This document shows, in pieces, positions 10,501 through 22,734 of a stretch of 64,000 bases of DNA. Both the position numbers and the translations under genes were made by a program. The stretch covers positions 392,751 through 456,750 of the forward strand of contig VZQC01010403.1 in NCBI GenBank assembly GCA_009823505.1, written 5' to 3'. Each line of letters begins with the position of its first letter. Position 1 is the first letter of the stretch. Under the pieces are notes generated by a model. It made no database searches, was not told where the DNA came from, and saw nothing but the letters and a program-made list of their open reading frames with translations. The stretch comes from Rhizomys pruinosus. Taxonomy: Eukaryota > Chordata > Mammalia > Rodentia > Spalacidae.

Positions 10501-13306
10501 AAAGAACTATAAAAAATAATGAATTGTCATTATAAATCACCTTGTAAAATTATTTTAGTTACTTGGTTGTTAAGCTTTGCTGATCAAGTTAAGTAAATCA
10601 AGTAAGGCCTGCAGAAACTGCGTTTAGTCAAGTTTAAGAGCTCATTACAGTGGGGAAGCAAAGCTCAGCATTCACTGAAGGTCAGTGTTTCTGATGACGT
10701 AAATGGGTGGCAGGTGCGGTGAAGGATGCTCTGACCTCCTGCGGAAGCCATGCCCTGTCGCTGTCCCAATGTTTGTTAACGTAAAGTTCATTTCTCATTT
10801 GCCTTCTGCTTTTGGAAATGCAGTGGGAGCTGGAGGTCAGTGACTAGCTGACATTTACGGGGCCACATACCTATCACATCTGTCCCAGAGAAGTGCTGTT
10901 CTTCCTTAGTTGCCTGCCTACAAGGAAGGAGGGAAGTTGGAAGGCACTACTGTGAAGACAAGCATTTCCTCCTCACCCCATAACTCTTGAGGTAAATACA
11001 GAGCAGGCTCCTGGCAGGTAAGGATCCCTCCACATCATCAGACCCTAAGAAGATAAAGCCCTGAACAGAGCAGGAACAACATCCATCCCTTCTGACATCC
11101 TGACATCTAGGGTCCAAGGCACTCGACTGCTGGCTCACATTAACTGGTGGCTGGTGGGTGTTGAACTCAAGTCCTCCTATTTTCAAAGGAAGCACTTTCT
11201 TGAGTGAGCTGGGGAGATTGCCCAGCTCCAAAATAGCTCCTGAAGTTTCACCTAGTTTTCACCTTCCCAAGTTCCTGCTTCTGCAGTAGAAAAAAAAAAC
11301 TATATCTGGAAACTTGGCTTTCAAATAAGATTCCCTGGGGAGAAAGGGGGAAGTCACAGCTGCTTTATCCTCATTCTGCAGGCCGCAGGCTCCTGGGAGT
11401 TATCACCAAAGTCTGAGGGGAGCGGTCTTTTTCCTGTACGTCTGGACAATTTAGCATCATTTACATCTCACCTTGGCTTTGGCAGGCACTGGGGTCATAG
11501 GACTCTCCAGTCTCCCTGACAGTGAACCGTGCGTGCCTCTGCACAGGGACTCTCATCCTTTTATGGCCCATAGGTTGGAATTCCAAGCAGGGAAGCATGT
11601 CTACAGAAGTGTAGAAGCTAAATGTACACTTGTGTTCCCAGGTAATCAAGAGGACTTGTTATCTTGGGTGAACCAGAACCTGTTTTTCTTAAGCCAGCAG
11701 GAAGGCTGGTTTCTCAGGTTTCCTGCTCTGGTCTTTTTCTCAATGAATTTAGTTTTCTTCATTAATAATTTCAGTTTTCCTCTTCGGTTCTCCCAGGGAA
11801 TTGGCTGCAGTTACTAGTTGCTCAAACAAGTGCCATCCTTGTCCTGTCCTGGGGTCTTGGCCATTCTAGTTAACCCTCTGCCGTAGGGGGAGCTTTTCTG
11901 TTTTCACTAGGACTTCAGGGAAGATGAATCTCAGGCCCTGGCCATGATTAAGTACTTTGTTCTGGCTGTGCTCTCCAGAAAGAGGTACGGAGAACAGCCC
12001 GCTGGCTTGGATATAATCAGGAGTCAGATGACTGCCCTGGGAGGAGGGTTTCTGTTCAGAGAACATTCTTAGAGTTTCTTTCCATTTCTTTTATACATAT
12101 ATTCAGTCCGGATCATTTACCAGGTTCTCTCATAAAAGGAGCTTAAACCATTCTTGCTCAGAGCGAGCTTTGTTTTAAAGGTTTGTGAAATTTGCATCCG
12201 TGTTGAGGTGCTCTTGTCTCTAGGGCAACCAGGGTTCTTAGGCTCTTGTTGCCATAGAGACCTGGTAATCCCTGTACCAGGGATAGAAATACCTTCCTCT
12301 AAACCCATACAATTATGTATCACATGAATACACTTAAGTGATACATAGTATAGGCTATATGAGGTATCTAAGTGGGTCTAATTAATCTTACAGATACAAT
12401 ATCTCCTTCACAGCGTAACACAGCTGCTACCACAAGCATCCTTCCCTTCTCACCTAATAGTATATCACAGTGTGATTGGATTATTATTAAAAGTTTACAG
12501 TGTAATGACTGCCCACCTGCTTCTCTAGCCTTAGCCACCAGCCATGCTGTGATTAGTCTTTAATAACAGTCCCCTTGTTCTGAAATTGAGGATTGGCCAT
12601 TTTTTAACATATGTTTTGTTTTCTAGTACATATCAGTAATACTCAAATTTTTCTTAGGATGGCTTTCTGTAAAACAGAATCAAATACAAAGGTACATGTG
12701 CATCAGATTGCTGGGGACAAGAGTGAAGAGGCAGTAATGAGAGATCATGCTGAGCTCCAGTTGATTTTAAAACCATGCGGGCTCCCCCGGTGGGTGGGGC
12801 TCCTTGCTGCGGGGGCTTTATGAAGAGCGGTTTGGAATGCTGCTTGGGGTTGTAAGTTTAGGCTTAGTGGTTATAGCCCTCCTGATGCTATGCTGGCCAC
12901 TGTGGCCTATGGGAGTCAGGGCATTCCCATTACAACGTGTGCAAGCCTGAGCACTGTGTTGGATTTTGTCCTGAAGAATTTCAGCAAACTGCATTGCAGA
13001 CAACTGTAGCTGAAGTCAATCAGGTGTGGACAGGCCATGACCCAAGACACAAGCGGGGGAAGGCAGCAGCCTAGCTGTATGGAGTGGCAAGGAAGACCCA
13101 GTAACCGGACTCATAGTGTGCTTTAAAGTCTTCTGCTTTTAGCACCACATTCACCCTCTCTTTCTGGTGTCCCTAATGCTGTCCATTCCTGAACTTTGGG
13201 AGCATTTGTTATAATTCAGGCTTTTTGACTTTGTGACTGGTGTGACTTGCTAAGTCACTGCATAGATCCATTGTCTTTCCATACCCCACTCCCACATTCC
13301 TGATTT

Positions 13307-13308
<2 letters not shown>
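10501..13308. other. 2.8 kb unannotated intergenic DNA
   Basis: No gene is supported; open frames up to 114 codons (11473-11817) have no recognisable domain or homologue. A degraded minus-strand B2-like piece may lie at 11140-11225 ('gggtgttgaactcaagtcct', 'tgagtgagctggggagatt'). Confidence 0.5.

Positions 13309-13345
<37 letters not shown>
13309..13345. repeat. (GT)n microsatellite
   Basis: About 18 GT units, at the 3' side of a degraded minus-strand SINE ('gacgctgtctctcactgaac' at 13419-13438). Confidence 0.97.
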
Positions 13346-13348
<3 letters not shown>

Positions 13349-13573
13349 ATACATATGTAAGCAGAAGTCAGGGGTGGGCACTGAGTGTGTCACTCCTCTT
13401 TTCCCTTATTCCCTTGAGACGCTGTCTCTCACTGAACCTAGAGTCCCTGTTTTTTGTGTTTACCCCTTTGATCGTCCTGTACTTCAGCCCCTCAAGAGTG
13501 GATAGACTTAAAGCAATGCTCCCTAGCTGCCCACTGCAGAACTCACCAGTATGCACTTTATAAAAGTATTCTA

Positions 13574-13782
13574 GGGGCTGGAGAGATGGCTCATTGGTGA
13601 AGAACACCCGGTGCTCTTGCAGAAGACCCAGGTTTGGTTCCCAAAAGTCACATGGAGACTAACAACTGTCCTTAACTCTAGTTCCAGGGGATCCAACACC
13701 CTCTTCTGGTCTCCGTGGGCAAGACATGATACAGGTATACTTACTCATATAAAAATAAAAGATTTTAAAAATTATTTTAATT
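13574..13782 (+). repeat. B2/B3 SINE
   Basis: Head 'ggggctggagagatggctca', body 'ctagttccaggggatccaac', AT-rich tail. Confidence 0.92.
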
Positions 13783-13796
13783 ATTCTGTGTATATG

Positions 13797-13844
<48 letters not shown>

Positions 13845-14345
13845 GTATTCAAATGCATGTCATGGTACTTGTATGTGGTGGTTGTCAGGGCGTGAGCTCC
13901 AGAAGCCCATTGGAATGCAGAGACGCCTAATAGCCTTTGGCTATGCTAAAAAGATGGGCCATCACCGATTACTCAGGAATCTTCAGCCTTCGAAAGCCAG
14001 ATCCCTGCAAAGTGCGCTACCCACCCCCACCCTCACTGAATCCAGTTCCCACCTTCTCCCTTAAATTCCCAGTCCAGACGCCATTCAGTGCTGGCTCTAT
14101 CTTTCCCCTGAGCCTAGCCCCGGCTACCCTGAATTAAACTTTGCTCCGGAGAGCCTAAACCTCGTGGCCTTTCATTTGGGGGGGGGGGGCGCCATAATCG
14201 TGGCCTTTCAGTGGTCAGAGGAGAATTTATGGGAGTAGGTTCTGTTCTCCTACCTTGGCATGGAATCAGAGGATTGAACTCAGGCAATGAGGCCCAAGTT
14301 GCAGGTGCTTTTACCAGATGAATCATCTCTGTGGTCTCTCCCCTC
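13783..14345 (-). repeat. tRNA-derived SINE split by an LTR remnant
   Basis: The left part (13783-13882) holds a (GT)n(GC)n tail at about 13799-13848. The right part (14216-14345) contains 'cagaggagaatttatgggag', 'gattgaactcaggc' and a degenerate head. Removing 13883-14215 restores a continuous element, with GTGGT duplicated at the break. Confidence 0.65.
13883..14210 (+). mobile_element. near-solo LTR with primer-binding-site stub
   Basis: It begins TGTCAGGG and ends CCTTTCA. A perfect 5-bp duplication GTGGT flanks it at 13878-13882 and 14211-14215. The LTR proper appears to end at 14174 (CTTTCA). It is followed by TT and TGGGGG..., the start expected of a tRNA-Pro primer binding site, then a second copy of cgtggcctttca at 14199-14210. 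'gaattaaact' near 14132 may serve as the poly(A) signal. This is best read as a provirus whose interior was deleted between the primer binding site and the end of the 3' LTR. Confidence 0.6.
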
Positions 14346-14557
14346 CTCTGGGAATTCTTATGTTTTCTGAGCCTTTCTGGGGAAGAGCCCCAGTAGTAAA
14401 ACCCTAACAAATATCTCAGGGAAGAAGGGTCAAGTCCATGTCAAGTTAACAACTGAATCCAAGCAAACACAGCCAGCCAGCTCACTGCAGAATTTTGCAT
14501 TTTGTTTTGGTTCATTTCTATTCATTTGAGTGGGAGTTTTCTTTTCTATAGTACTTT

Positions 14558-14767
14558 TTTCAAGATTTATTTTTATTGTTTATACTTATGTGTCTGTGTC
14601 TGCATGAATAAATGCTGAGTGTGGGTGTCTGTGGAGACCAGAAGAAGGTGTCCCTGGAGCTGGAGTTATAGGTGGTTGTGAGCTGCCCGACATGGATGCT
14701 GGGAAGTGAACTCAGGTCCTCTGCAAGAGCAGCAAGCACTTAACCACTGAGCCATCTCTCCAGCCTC
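14558..14767 (-). repeat. B2/B3-type SINE
   Basis: Reverse-oriented, with 'ggagctggagttataggtgg', 'gaactcaggtcctctgcaag' and head 'gagccatctctccagcctc'. Confidence 0.9.
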
Positions 14768-14905
14768 TTCGAACTTACCGTATCCTTCATCTATGCCCTT
14801 TCTACCTCTCGTGCTCATCTCAAGCGGATGGTGTTACTCTCTTGTGGCTGTTCACCATCTTTCTCTGAGCCCAGAAGATCCTATTTTAAATCAACACAGT
14901 ACATG

Positions 14906-15028
14906 TATGGAGGTCAGAGGACCCCTTGTGGGTATCTGTTCTCTCCAATGTGACTCTGGGGATCGAATTCAGCTCTTCGGCCTTGGCGGCAAGCACTTTT
15001 ACCCACAAAGCCATCTCGCAGATCCTAA
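14906..15028 (-). repeat. tRNA-derived SINE fragment
   Basis: 'atggaggtcagaggacccct', 'ggggatcgaattcagctctt' and 'ggcggcaagcacttttaccc' are the diagnostic blocks of the B2-superfamily member also seen at 48313-48500. Confidence 0.7.
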
Positions 15029-15779
15029 TTCCTGCCATTTTATTTTTTTCTGGTTGGCTGGATTCTCGCTGGTTCTTTGCCTTCTCCTCACTTAATATTA
15101 GGACTTTGCTGATTTACTGTGTTGATATGGTGGATTCTATTTCTTCTTTGTTTCTCTCAGGAAGTTTATTCTTTTCGATGTGCTCATGGCTGCGAGTGTC
15201 TTCTTCCTCCTCCTCGAATGACATTCCTTCAAGTGTCTTCCGCAGTGTTTGCTTGGGGGTCATAAGCTGCCTTCGCTTGTGCTTGTCTTGAAATGTCCTT
15301 ATTTCTCTGTGTATTTTAAAAGGCAGCTTTGCTGGATGTAGCAATCTTGGTTGACAGTTCATTTACCTCCAGGGCTTGAAATGTATGACTCCATGCTTTT
15401 CTGGCTCTCAGAGTTACTGACAGGGATTTGATGCTATTCTGATGTCCTGCTTTGTGGGTGAGCTGCTGTTCCTTCCTGATGCCTTTAATACTGCTTCCTT
15501 GCTGAGTACTTCTGACATCTCGATTATGACATGTCATGGAGAGGGAGGTTCTTCTTTGCTCATGCCTAGTTAGGGTTCTAAATGCCTCCTGAGATTGAAT
15601 GCCTGCCTATTCCTTTCTCCAGGGATATTTTCTGGTACAACTTTATGGCATAGATTCTGTACGCATTTAGAGTTTATTTCTGCCTCTTCTATCTATTGGA
15701 TTTTTAGGTTTGATGTCTTAATAATATTCCAAAGTTCTTGGATGTTGAGGTCACACTCATTTTTTTTTCTTACTTATGT
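15029..15779 (-). repeat. old L1 fragment
   Basis: Blocks such as 'ggcagctttgctggatgtag', 'cttggttgacagttca' and 'ccatgcttttctggctctca' resemble antisense sequence common in old mammalian L1 elements. There is no intact reading frame and the limits are uncertain. Confidence 0.5.
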
Positions 15780-15976
15780 TTGAAGATGCAACTTCTCACA
15801 TGTGACATGCATGCACACAAATGAAAATAACTCTTTATTAAAAACTCCATTAAGTAAAGTCAAAATGCTACCCAAGGTAGTGGGGTGTGTGGAGGGCGAG
15901 GAAACACAGGGGGCAAAAAGAAAAAAAAAAAAAAAGCAAGTAAAGAAAAGAAAAACTTCCAATAACAAAAAACATG
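15780..15976. other. A-rich DNA at the retrocopy insertion site
   Basis: It contains an A15 run at about 15921-15935 and ends with aaaaaacatg (15967-15976). That string recurs after the poly(A) of the CKAP2 retrocopy at 25245-25254, so it is a candidate target-site duplication. Confidence 0.5.
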
Positions 15977-16002
15977 AGGAGAAGCGTTCCAGCAGGGCTG
16001 CG

Positions 16003-17472
16003 ATGAGCACCCCGACTGTGCCGCAGGATCTACAGCTGCCCCCGACCCAGAGAGCCCAGCCCTCATTCTGCGAGCAAAGGAGGCAAAAGTTCAAGGAGCA
16101 TCTATTAAGAGGAAAAGCAAAGTTTGCACTCGAACAGGAAAATCAGATAGCCAGGTTGATGAATATTTTAATCTCTAGCATCTTCTGAGATATAGTAAAA
16201 TATCTTCACCTGCATATAACCTAATTAGAGAATTGTTAACTCATTAGCTGACCCTGTGATCATGAATAAGTTCCTAAATTGGTAAATGAAGGGACAGTTT
16301 TTATGATTGAGGCAGTGTGCTTTACATGAATACAACTGTGATGGAGGCCAGAAAGTGGTGACATGTGAAGATCAGTACCAAGAAGGGAAAAAGGTTCTGA
16401 AACTCCAAACAAAAGTGGCTGATAAAGAAAATATTGAGAAACCTATAGAGAGCAAAAATAAGACAATAGAAGAAAACTGTATTCCTCTAAAACCTACTAG
16501 TGAGTTAACCAATTCAGAAATGCATAATTTTGAGGCTGATAATCAAGATATGCAGTTATTACCAATTAAAAATGATTTCCAAAGTCAAAATATGACATTA
16601 AGCCAGGCACTTCATCTTAAAAATAACAATAAAAAGAAGCAAGTGACTGCAGAAAAACCAAAGCAAGATGCTAACAGGCCCAAAAAACCTGTCCTTGGGT
16701 GTTACCATGGGCAGATCGTTCGTTCAGTCTAAGATTGATTCGTTTAGAAAACTCCCACAAGTCCAAGACAAGCATGCTGCAACAACAGAGAGAAAATTCA
16801 CTAGTCTCCCTAAAGCCACAAAGCCCGAGCCTGCAAACCCCAGCAGTGTTAGGGCCCCAAATATGACTGCTGCCTCTAAATCAACCACTAAATCTGTGAG
16901 CACTACATTCAAGAGCACACTTCTTCAGCCACCTGTTAGAAGTCATAATAACAGTAGGGCATTGTGGAACAAGGCCTTAGCAGGACCCCTGCCAGGGTCA
17001 CAGTCAGAAAAGGACCTAGGGAAAAAGAGTTATTACAGTTGAAGACGATTTTATCTGTCATCAAAACCAGTTCTTCTCAGGATGTAAAAAGAAAGAAAGC
17101 ACTGTCAAAAGGTGTAATACCTGAAGCTGTACCCAGTACTGAATCATCTTCTAATACCAAACTGGTAGAAAAATCAAAAACTGTTGCGCAGCACAGATAT
17201 ACTATAGCAAGAGCAACTGTTGATAAATCATTCCAGCCCAAAGAAACCACAGAAGAGAGAAAAGCACTTCTGAATGAGTGGAGACCTAGCAAAGGAAGAA
17301 TGCTAAAAAGGCCTCCTGATTCAGTAGCTGACAAGCCTGAGCCAGAAGGACATGAAAGACCAGTTGGGTCCTTTTGGACTACCATGGCGGAAGAAGATGA
17401 ACAAAGATTATTTACTGAAAAAGTAAACAGAACATTTTCTGAATGTCTGAACCTGATTAATAAGGGATGTTC
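16003..17472 (+). pseudogene. Ckap2-ps: CKAP2 pseudogene, 5' part
   Basis: It carries the N-terminal two thirds in three forward frames. 16003-16155 is open and CKAP2-like through 'ENQIAR'. Homology resumes at about 16346 in a different frame and shifts after 16711 ('GQIV' then 'QSKIDSF') because CGTT is duplicated. It shifts again near 16960, after which 16964-17472 stays open. The segment ends inside the codons for '...LINKGC', where the ERV entered. About 26 nt of presumed 5' UTR precede the ATG. Confidence 0.9.
16156..16345 (+). other. 190-bp insertion in CKAP2 retrocopy
   Basis: Removing these bases rejoins 'atagccagg' to 'ggccagaaa', restoring the family reading (Arg-Gly/Asp-Gln-Lys). 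The insert is AT-rich and matches no repeat I know. A shifted boundary choice gives GT at its start (cag|gttgatga) and AG at its end (gatggag|gcc). It could be a retained intron or alternative exon from the parent transcript, or a later insertion. Confidence 0.55.
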
Positions 17473-17866
17473 TGAAAGACCCCCAGAAACTGGAGTGACA
17501 CTCACTCAAATCTCGGGATAGAAGGACTCCCAAAAAATCAGCCAAGACCATTCTCGCTACAATTACATTAGGTTTATTCGGGAAAAACCAGTGCACTGGG
17601 GTCGGACTCGTAACCCATGCAGGGGCAGAGGAGACTGACCCCCAGGGACTGGAATAGGGAACTTTTAAAGGCAGGGACCCCAAGGTATGGGGAAATGGAG
17701 GAAGGGTTGTGTAATAGTAAAAAATCATCTCGGCACGCAGGCCAGCGACCCACAGGCGGGCGTGACTCAGTTAAACACCACCAGGTATGAGGAAGCGGGG
17801 AGGGAAACCTTATCTCCTAAAGACAGATTTTAAGGGTGCATAAAACCTTGGGGCAGGGGTCCTTCA
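17473..17866 (-). mobile_element. ERV 3' LTR (minus-strand sense)
   Basis: This 394-bp LTR is the downstream copy with respect to viral transcription. On the minus strand it begins TGAAGGACCCC and ends GGGGGTCTTTCA. A TATA-like 'ctttaaaag' (plus-strand coordinates 17662-17670) and AATAAA (17573-17578) are in the right order for U3-R-U5. Confidence 0.9.
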
Positions 17867-17881
17867 TTCCCCACTCTCTCT
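17867..17881 (-). other. ERV polypurine tract
   Basis: Read on the minus strand this is AGAGAGAGTGGGGAA, directly abutting the U3 start. A polypurine tract at this place primes plus-strand DNA synthesis. Confidence 0.8.
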
Positions 17882-20800
17882 AGGACATAGTTCTAATCAT
17901 AGAACTAAAGCTCGGAGTACCTTTTTAATTTTATTTTTAGGCCCTTTATGCTCTACGCGCTGATATTGTTGGCGAAGCATTAAAATCTACACAGCACCTA
18001 CTCTCTGGCGAACATACCAACAGTTATCTTTAGACACAATCCTGCAACTGGAATGAGGAAATGTTGGGTCAGTCCATCTGCCCTCACATATCAACAGTTA
18101 TCTTTAATTTAGCTGTTCTTGAGGCCTTGAGCAACTGTCTTTGAGCAATCAACCTTTTTCCTGGATTGGGCAGGTTTCAGTAATTGCTTAAAATGGTGGC
18201 TATACTCAAAATGGAGTCAGTGTGGGCCTCTCTTACATTTTTTCCTTGTATACTGGGAGGCTAAGTTTAGACTCCATTGTCTTTTTTCTCAGGGGGGCCA
18301 TATACGGGGCCATACCTTGTCCTGAGTACCATGATTTTAATGGATTTTATCCACTGGTTAATAAATCTGACAAGTGAGTTAAGGATGCATGGTCCACAAG
18401 TCAGAGCAACCAGAAGGATAAGTTTACTGGCAGATCTAGGAAGTCTTCAGCTCTCAGCTGAGGAAGAAACTGGCTCCTTTCGGGGGTCTTGACCCTAAAC
18501 TGCCTAGCCAATTTTTAGCTCCTACTCTTATCACATTACCCTCTGAGGAGGTTACCCCAATTGCCAAGAGGGAATTGGGGCGCTGACCGCTCTGACTTCT
18601 TCCATGCTGAAAAGGGGCATAGGAGGTGGCAACTGGGGTACTCCTGCTCAGTGGATCTATCTGAAAGACCCCAAAAGGATAGAGAACAAAATCCTTAGCC
18701 AGTGCCTGTGAAGAGAGTAGCTAGGTACATTTTTAGACAGGGAACCAGGAAAGGAACAGGGTGAATTAAATGTCCAACTTAAAAGTCCTTTAGAATTTTT
18801 TCAATGAGGGGTTCCGAAGCATCCATTGAGCTTTTCCTTTTGTTCATTTGGCTATGGTGTTGTCTGGACTCAGGATCTGCTTTCCAGCAAGTTTTAATAA
18901 TCTTGGTGTGAGTTTCCCTTAGCTTAAAGAGAGAGAGAGAGGAAACTTTATTATTTGATAACAACAGATCTCATATGACTTTAAATGACTTAAAATCTAG
19001 CATTTGGAGGCACAGTCTTTCAGACTTTAAAGGAAATATAATGATTACTTATCTTTTGGTTATACTCTTCCTCTTGGGTGTCTAAATCCATACAGTTAGC
19101 CCAGATTAACCATCTTTTGTTTTTTCAAGGTCAGTTGAGGATCTGGTCTTCAGGGACCACTCGGGCCTTTGGGGGGGGGAGCCTCTGGCTCCTCTTGGTT
19201 TTTCAATCACCAGTTCCATCCACACGAGGACAAAGTCAGGTCTTGCTAGACCAGGCTTTCCTTTTTACAGACTGGACACTGGCTAGAGTCCCATTAGTGG
19301 GTCTCCAAGACCTCCCTGCCTAGGAGGACTGGTGACTCACAATTGCAGGACATTTCAAGAGATGCCCCCAGACATAGTTCCTAGGATTGGTTGACCTCAG
19401 AGGGCAAGGAGCAAAGATGTTCCTTAGGTCCCTCAGCCGAATTGGTATGGGCATTTAAGTATGGTAGTTATCCACCCAGAAAGGCTAAGTTCCACCAGGC
19501 TAACACCTTTAATTACTGTATAATATTCTAGATAAGGCTTAGACAAAAGTTCAAGCAGCCTTGTATAATACTGACTGGAGGAGGGGCTTAACACCATACG
19601 TTAAACAGGCATAACCTGCAAGGTCGAATTAAACAATTTTAGGCTTATTTTAATGTAAAACTGTTCACTACAGTTACTACAAATGAGGACAATCCTTTCT
19701 TTCTCAGACCCTTTATCCTGATTTATAGTTTTCCAAAGAAAGACAGGAGTTGTAACACATACCAGAAGGCAGGAAATAAACTGATAAGGATTACCAAGCC
19801 CATCCAGACTGTCTTCTTCTGGACTGCATACAGCTGGTTCAGGAAGAAAGAATCTAGCCTTTTAAGCCAAATTATCTGGTTAGGTTAAAAGAAATATCAA
19901 ATAGCAAATCTTGCAAGAAACATAAAGTACATTTTTCAGTAGCCATAGGTAACCCAACATTTACCTGTGCCCATTTAATCTAAACCTGCAACAGGGAGTC
20001 AGGTTCAAGCTAGGAGAGGACTGAAAATTAACAACTCTGTATATTTACAATCCTATTCAGGCCACTAGTAAACCAGCTTGAGTATTTATATATATACCAA
20101 TTTAACTTAGTACAGGTATTTTATCATTTTTACTAAACCTTGAGGTGCTATGTGATATGCATACAAAGGTTGGACAAAAACTGAACACTCTTAAACAAAC
20201 CTTACAAATTTAAGCTTATTTATATATTGTCCTTTTTACCTGTCACAACAAACCTCCTCAGACTTTTATCACTCGCATACTTTTTTATTATCTTTACATA
20301 AATCCTTACTAAAAATACCTTTTTAACATTTTTTATATCTTTTTAACCCTTAATTGTGCAGATTTATTAAGTAATTAATATATATTTCCCGTGTAACAAG
20401 ATGGGACAGTTATCTTAAATACAATAGTTTGAAAAATCACAGAAATGCTCAATAAAAATTGAGCTCTTAGTTTTAAACATCTCAGGACTGAACACTCTCT
20501 ATATCCACTCAGGCATCCATGCCGCTTATTTTATGGCAGGAATGCAAATGGTCAACGTCACACAGCAACTCTGTTTTTTTATACTTTTACTTTGGGCCAA
20601 AGACTATGTCTATGAGGATTCAAGTAGCCCTGTCAGGCTTTCAGCAGCAGATTATGAAGGGCCTAAAGTCTGTCCTTCCTTCCCAGATACAATTATCAAG
20701 TAAATCATTAGCATTAGATGCAAGCCTATTCATTTAAACAGCTCCATGAAACAAATATGTTTAACTAGTTTCAAACCCAAAACTTTAGCACCTTGATGAA

Positions 20801-20911
20801 AACTCTAAATTAGAGATGAAAACCTAAATCAGAGTAAAATATGACTCTTAAGTTTGTAACAGTACTCAGAAATTCTACAGTAATGATCTCTGCACCTAAA
20901 GACCTTGGCTG

Positions 20912-20947
20912 TGCTAGGATTAAAGGTGTGTGCCACCATGCCCAGCT
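20912..20947 (-). repeat. short B1 5'-end fragment
   Basis: 'ctaggattaaaggtgtgtgcc' followed by 'accatgcccagct' is the B1 5' end in reverse orientation, without the rest of the element. Confidence 0.7.
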
Positions 20948-22091
20948 AGGAGACTAAAAACATGAAGTACAGTTTTCATGAATTTGATTTACCCAGTTCT
21001 TTGAGACCAATCCTTCTTCAACACAAACACACAGTCTGCCAGCCTGATCAGCAAGGGGGGCACAGACCCAGAGAGGTCCCTTTTCCTCCCATGAGGAGGA
21101 AGGGAGGGAGGAGAAACAGGCTCAAAAATTCTTGCAGAAACATAACAGAGCCCCAAAAAGCTGCTCCAGACTGCTCTCCCTTGCTCCTTGGAGGCAAGAG
21201 CCTGTAATGCACCCCTGGAAGCCATGCAACACCCCACTGATCCAGATGCCAGACTCCAAAATCAGTCTCTAGCAAAGATGGAAAGGTTGCCACGTGTGCC
21301 CTCCAGAGTGCTCAGGAATTTCCCAAGCTCTAAAGACCTCCTCCCAAGGCAGACTGCTGATGCAAATTTTACTAGCCTGTAAGAAGCAGATTATCTCTGG
21401 TCCTTTGTGATAGCAACTGGGTAGATTTTTGTAAATACATGTTTTAAACAAGGTGCTGCTCATGAAGCAGCCTGCTTCTCACAGCTACTGACGGGCACCC
21501 TACTGGGTCATTAGAGACAAGGGAAGTCACCTTCCCAGATGAGCCTGCTGGAGTCCTGATCCAGAGTCTACTGTGGGGCTCTAAGTGGGTGTGAACATTA
21601 AAGTGACCCACCTCTGAGCAGTGGTCACCAGAGCAGTCAGGGTTCAAATGTGACTTGAGTCTGAAGCAAGTACAGGTGGTGAGAGGTGAGAAATGGCCCT
21701 TCTATGACCAAACTCCAGCCCTGTCTGATGCATCACAAAAATCTTTAACCTGCCTTTTTTCTCATCAGAGACTCAGAATAGGCTTTTCCTTTCTTTAATC
21801 AGTAAAAATCAGTAAAAAAAAAAAATTTCAGTCCCTTGTTCATCCTTTCCATATCTTTTCTGCCTGAAAACATCCACAACTCCTCCCAGTGCAGGGATAG
21901 TAAGCCCCAGCCCCTCAAACACACACATTCATCTTGCCCACATTTTTCTTACTGGTTCCAATATGCTTGATGCATCCTTTTACTCAAAAACAACTCTCAC
22001 TCACACTTAAGGCCCCGCCCACTGACCAGATGGGATTGGAAAATTACCAATAGTCACACACACATGTGGAATTACCAACACTCACACACAT

Positions 22092-22261
22092 GCTTTTTTT
22101 CTTTTTCTTTTTTCCTTTGGTCTTTTTGAGACAGGGTCTCCCCTTAGTCTCAGCTGGCCTGGAACTTGCTCTGTAGACCAGGCTGACCTTGAGCTCACAA
22201 AGAACTGCCTGCCTCTGCCTCCCAAGTACTGGGATTAAAGGTGTGTGCCACCACACCCGGT
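22092..22261 (-). repeat. B1 SINE inside the ERV
   Basis: Poly(T) stretch, 'gagacagggtctcccc', 'gtagaccaggctgacctt' and 'ccaccacacccgg' identify a full-length reverse B1. It must postdate the ERV's arrival or have been carried in by it. Confidence 0.93.
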
Positions 22262-22688
22262 CCCAAGGGGCAACAAAACTGCCCCACCCAAAACAAAAGC
22301 TAGTCCAAGAATCCATTTCCAGTCCTGAATCTGGCACACAAAGGTCTTAAAAAAATAGATAATTCCAAAGCAAGCAAGTTACATTTTGAAAGCAAATACA
22401 AACCAAAATGGGATCTTTAAACAGTCCGCTCTGAGGCTGATTTCTATAAACAACTATCACCTGTTGTGAAGCATTTGAGAGACTCAGAGACAATAAATTT
22501 AGATGACTACAGTATCCAAATTTTAGGCCTTTAAATGCATTTTTAAATATCAATTTTTAAACTTTGCACGTGCATATCTAGTCTGGCATGCCAAAATGCA
22601 ATGATTCTGTGCACATAAAGGATTGAAACTTGAAGTGGCCACTTTGTTTGGCAGAACCAACATGAGACAAACACAATAACTGAATTAC

Positions 22689-22734
22689 AAACACACACAC
22701 AGACACACAGACACACACACACACACACACACAC
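22689..22734. repeat. (CA)n microsatellite
   Basis: CA units interrupted by two 'cagacac' variants. Confidence 0.97.

Noticed and set aside
15802..16002. Extension of the first CKAP2 frame upstream to 15802.
   Set aside because: The family start is the ATG at 16003; upstream is A-rich flanking DNA translated as Lys runs.
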